A DNA stretch of 7,296 nucleotides from an uncultured Bacteroides sp. (lineage in GTDB: Bacteria > Bacteroidota > Bacteroidia > Bacteroidales > Bacteroidaceae), in NCBI GenBank assembly GCA_900557355.1, contig USSR01000350.1, forward strand, positions 1 through 7,296. The letters are read 5' to 3'. The translations under genes were made by a program, and so were the position numbers. The notes beneath the pieces are model-generated. The model saw nothing but the letters and a program-made list of their open reading frames with translations, searched no databases and was not told the DNA's origin. The first letter of the stretch is position 1. Each line of letters opens with the position of its first letter. Below are positions 4,734-7,296 of this stretch, piece by piece.

Positions 4734-6470
4734 TTATTTTTTCAATTCCTTCTCTGCATTCTTAAATTCGGAAGGAGTCATTCCCGTCCTTGCCTTGAAC
4801 AATTGGTGGAAAGTAGGCATACTATTGATGCCTGACGCTTCGGCAATGGCACGTAATGTATATTCAGGATGTTCCTTCAATAAATGCATGGCATAATTCA
4901 AGCGGAGGTCATTGAGATATCCGTTCAAATTGGTGTCCGTATTCTCTTTTATCATCCGGGCAAAACGGGTATTGTTCATCTTGACCATCCGGGCAAGTTC
5001 TTCTCTCGATATGTCGGCGGACAGATACAGGTTATCCCGTTTGATAATATAATCCAGTTTGCCGAAAATCATCTTATTCATCTGGGCTTCCTCTTCGTTA
5101 CCATCGGATGCTTCCGGTTCTGTCTGCCCGGTTTCCGGGAAAGGCTGGCCTTCCGACATTCTCTCGGCATCAGCCTGCAGGCGGTTCATCTCCGTCTGCA
5201 TGGACATCTGCTCGTTGATGCGCTGCACCAGCACTTGGTTCTTACACTTGATTTTGCGGTTTTGCAGCCACATGCGCCACAGGAAGAACAGTGATAACAA
5301 GGAAACACAGAAGATGAAGACTAATGTAATGGTGCGTATGGTTAGTTGGAAAGCCTGTTCCGCAATGCGGGCTTCCTTCTCATTCACTTCGTAAAGGTTG
5401 TCCAGTTCCAATGCGGCATTGGTTTTATCACGCCGATAGATGCTGTCCGTTATGGACAGGATGGAAGCACGCAACGCGGCGACTTTCTCATAGTCTTTCA
5501 GGGCAAGATAGGCGTCTATCTCCCGTTGCAGAACACCGACGTACTGGGTATTCAAGGTATCTTGCTGACGCATCAGCTCCTTGAAGTCGCGGCAATGGTC
5601 TATTACAGCCTGATATTGTTTGGTGACAAACAGATAAGGGGTGGCATCGCGCTTACCGGCAGGAGTGTTATAGACATGGGTAGACTGGTATTTTTTATGG
5701 TACTCTTTCCCACGTTCCACATCTCCCAGCAAATGGCAGATGCGGGACAATTTGGAATAAACATATCCGTATTGCTGGTCGAGGAAAGCCTCACGCACTT
5801 CCGGATTGCCTTTCATTCCGTCCAACAGCTTCTCACGCTGCAAACCAACCTGCAAGGCGTCTTCTAGCCGGTTGTCGTTAATCAGGTATCCCATCTTCAC
5901 CCCATAGAAATAGGAAAGCATCGACTTGCTCAGTTTATCTTTCCTGCCATCCAGCAGGGCGATTGCCTTATCGAAAAGCTCATACCCTTCCTCTTTCAAT
6001 GACAGCATCCATTTGTTCTCGCCCATACAGAAGAGTAACTTACATTCCGACTGCCGGTCGTCGAGCCTGCGTGCCAGTTCCAGACCTTCAACCGCGTAAC
6101 GGTTGCTCTCCTTATATTCGCTCAGGGTATGGGAGAGGTCGGCCAGGGTTATGGTCATCTTCAACAAGTGGTCGGGATGGTTTCCGGAGATAGAATCATG
6201 TACATAGGCCCGGCGAGCATAGTGGAATGCCGATTTGTCCTGATACAGGTATGAGTAGACCATGCTACGCAAATCATCCACCATGTATATGGGCAACGCT
6301 TGCTTTGTTTCAGCTTCGTCCAGCAGTTGCAACGCGCGTTCGGGCTCATCCATATAGATGTCCGTGATATACTGTTCCGTATATATATCCTTTGTTCCTT
6401 TATCTCCGCTTGCCAGGGCAGATGCCGACAGAAAGCCTAACAAGAGGAGACATATATAGAAATGTCTCAT
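4734..6470 (-). CDS. Membrane-spanning TPR sensor / AraC-type transcription regulator
   Basis: A 578-residue protein with four parts. Residues 1-20 are a signal peptide (hydrophobic LLLLGF core, likely cleavage after ALA). Residues of about 30-350 are helical TPR-like repeats, predicted in the periplasm. A transmembrane segment at about 378-402 (IRTITLVFIFCVSLLSLFF) is followed by a coiled, acidic linker. The C-terminal AraC/XylS DNA-binding domain runs from about 460 to 575, with the first helix-turn-helix around 486-510 and the second around 538-571 (LRAIAEASGINSMPTFHQLF, then GMTPSEFKN). This layout is well known in Bacteroidetes as a one-component regulator that binds DNA while anchored in the inner membrane; the TPR ligand is unknown. 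The ATG lies only 4 bp after the Fur-like gene, without a clear Shine-Dalgarno sequence, suggesting co-transcription with it and the metal ATPase. Possible targets are its own operon or the downstream kinase (inferred). Confidence 0.9.
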   Translation of the reverse strand: MRHFYICLLLLGFLSASALASGDKGTKDIYTEQYITDIYMDEPERALQLLDEAETKQALPIYMVDDLRSMVYSYLYQDKSAFHYARRAYVHDSISGNHPDHLLKMTITLADLSHTLSEYKESNRYAVEGLELARRLDDRQSECKLLFCMGENKWMLSLKEEGYELFDKAIALLDGRKDKLSKSMLSYFYGVKMGYLINDNRLEDALQVGLQREKLLDGMKGNPEVREAFLDQQYGYVYSKLSRICHLLGDVERGKEYHKKYQSTHVYNTPAGKRDATPYLFVTKQYQAVIDHCRDFKELMRQQDTLNTQYVGVLQREIDAYLALKDYEKVAALRASILSITDSIYRRDKTNAALELDNLYEVNEKEARIAEQAFQLTIRTITLVFIFCVSLLSLFFLWRMWLQNRKIKCKNQVLVQRINEQMSMQTEMNRLQADAERMSEGQPFPETGQTEPEASDGNEEEAQMNKMIFGKLDYIIKRDNLYLSADISREELARMVKMNNTRFARMIKENTDTNLNGYLNDLRLNYAMHLLKEHPEYTLRAIAEASGINSMPTFHQLFKARTGMTPSEFKNAEKELKK

Positions 6471-6474
6471 ACGC

Positions 6475-6912
6475 TCAATCGTCTGTGTCTATTTTCTTAT
6501 GGACTGCGCAGTCGGCGCAAATCCCTTTGATTACATAATTAATTCCCGTCTGCATGAATCCCTCCGGAAGCGTGACTGACGGGGCGTGCACACTCTGGAT
6601 GCAATAGGTCTTGTGGCAATGTTCGCAATAGAAGTGCATGTGTTGGTCTTCCACCGTACACATGCAGCAGTCTTCGCAAACGGCATACTTCAACGAACCG
6701 CTTCCATCGTCCACACCATGTATCAGGTGGTGGGAAAGGAACAGGGTCAGTGTCCGGAAAATAGTGGATTTATCAACCGTATCGAGTTTATCTTCTAAAT
6801 CTGCCATGGACACAGCCCGCCTCATCTCCATCATGGTGCGGAGTATCAACAGCCTCATCGCTGTAGGTTTGATATCCCGAAGGGACAATTTATGTAGATA
6901 TACGTCTTTCAT
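6475..6912 (-). CDS. Fur-family metal-responsive transcription regulator
   Basis: A 145-residue protein with the Fur-type winged helix (about residues 10-76: IKPTAMRLLILRTM, then KSTIFRTLTLFLSHHLIHG as the recognition helix region) and a C-terminal metal-binding and dimerisation domain. C96-x2-C99 and C132-x2-C135 match the structural Cys4 zinc site of the family, and H91/H93 sit where Fur proteins have their HHH-type metal ligands. An additional cluster, C79-E-D-C82-C83-M-C85, precedes them, and C104 lies between the two CxxC pairs. The gene begins 5 bp after the ATPase stop and ends 4 bp before the AraC-type gene, so the three are likely one operon. Its position beside a Zn/Cd/Pb-type exporter suggests zinc or another heavy metal rather than iron, but the metal cannot be read from sequence. 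No Fur-type operator was seen; the operon promoter is outside the window. Confidence 0.88.
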   Translation of the reverse strand: MKDVYLHKLSLRDIKPTAMRLLILRTMMEMRRAVSMADLEDKLDTVDKSTIFRTLTLFLSHHLIHGVDDGSGSLKYAVCEDCCMCTVEDQHMHFYCEHCHKTYCIQSVHAPSVTLPEGFMQTGINYVIKGICADCAVHKKIDTDD

Positions 6913-6917
6913 ACTAC

Positions 6918-7296
6918 TCAGAACTTCTTACCTAATATGCGGACCGAATTGAGAACAACCAGCAAAGCCACCCCGACATCGGCAAACACCGCCGCCCATA
7001 GCGTGGCAAAGCCAAAGGCGCCCGCAATCAGAACCAATATTTTCACGGTGATGGCACCGATAATATTTTGCATCACAATCCGTCTTGTGGCCCGTCCGAT
7101 GGAAATGGCTGTCGCCACCCGCGACGGTTGGTCGGTCTGGATAACCACATCTGCACTTTCGATGGCGGCATCCGAACCCAGCCCTCCCATCGCAATCCCC
7201 ACATCACTGAGAGCCAGTACGGGAGCGTCATTCATGCCATCGCCCACAAAGGCTACGGACACGTCCGGGGCAGAATTGAGCTGTTCCAGATGGACG
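6918..7296 (-). CDS. Heavy-metal P-type ATPase, Zn/Cd/Pb type (C-terminal part only)
   Basis: The frame is open through the right edge, so the gene's 5' part is missing; 126 residues are visible. VAFVGDGMNDAPVLALSDVG carries the GDGxNDxP motif that ends the phosphorylation domain of P-type ATPases. Two transmembrane helices follow. The second-to-last helix has a Lys (TVKILVLIAG) and the last one has AVFADVGVALLVVLNSVRIL with Asp-x-Gly, the pair characteristic of the PIB-2 (ZntA-like) Zn2+/Cd2+/Pb2+ exporters; copper pumps have a different signature here. Such proteins sit in the inner membrane and pump divalent metal out of the cytoplasm. The DKTGT motif, the CPC motif and any N-terminal metal-binding domain lie outside the window. 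A GTG at 7262 is internal, not the start. The tight spacing to the Fur-like gene points to a shared operon. Confidence 0.9.
   Translation of the reverse strand, partial: VHLEQLNSAPDVSVAFVGDGMNDAPVLALSDVGIAMGGLGSDAAIESADVVIQTDQPSRVATAISIGRATRRIVMQNIIGAITVKILVLIAGAFGFATLWAAVFADVGVALLVVLNSVRILGKKF

Noticed and set aside
5346..5867. 173-codon plus-strand ORF inside the TPR/AraC gene
   Set aside because: The minus-strand frame has clear signal peptide, TPR, membrane and AraC domains; the antisense product shows no recognisable features.

Overview
The window reads as a stretch of Bacteroidales (Bacteroides-like) chromosome. The evidence is the TAnnTTTG-type -7 boxes typical of Bacteroides sigma factors, AT-rich leaders mostly without Shine-Dalgarno sequences, an HU-type protein of the Bacteroidetes HU-HIG kind, a membrane-tethered TPR/AraC regulator, a DUF4080-type radical SAM protein and an Rpn nuclease with EGREEG repeats. 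No rRNA, tRNA, CRISPR array or insertion sequence was seen.

Layout. Bases 1-717 (+) are the 3' end of a B12-binding-type radical SAM protein gene. It converges on 752-1654 (-), an Rpn/PD-(D/E)XK nuclease whose C-terminal linker is encoded by a 12-bp tandem repeat (863-952). Bases 1655-1986 are non-coding between divergent genes. They hold a -7 box for the nuclease, a -7 box for the rightward gene, and a striking 75-bp symmetrical array of three 17-bp dyads (1842-1916). Rightward follow an HU-like DNA-binding protein (1987-2403) and a pentapeptide-repeat protein (2448-3005).

From 2982 to the right end everything is on the minus strand. In transcription order there is a Zn/Cd/Pb-type P-type ATPase (6918-7296, C-terminal part only), a Fur-family regulator with an unusual cysteine cluster (6475-6912), and a signal-peptide/TPR/transmembrane/AraC-type regulator (4734-6470). 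These three are separated by only 5 and 4 bp and are probably one operon. A PAS-PAS sensor histidine kinase without an adjacent response regulator (2982-4592) follows after a 141-bp gap with its own likely promoter. Its 3' end overlaps the convergent pentapeptide gene by 24 bp.

How they may work together (inference): the ATPase and the Fur-like protein look like a metal-efflux and metal-sensing pair, with the TPR/AraC protein as a co-expressed sensor of the periplasm. The dyad array begins almost exactly where transcription of the HU-like gene is predicted to start. It could act as an operator array or as a 5'-terminal RNA hairpin, and it is the best candidate in the window for something undescribed.
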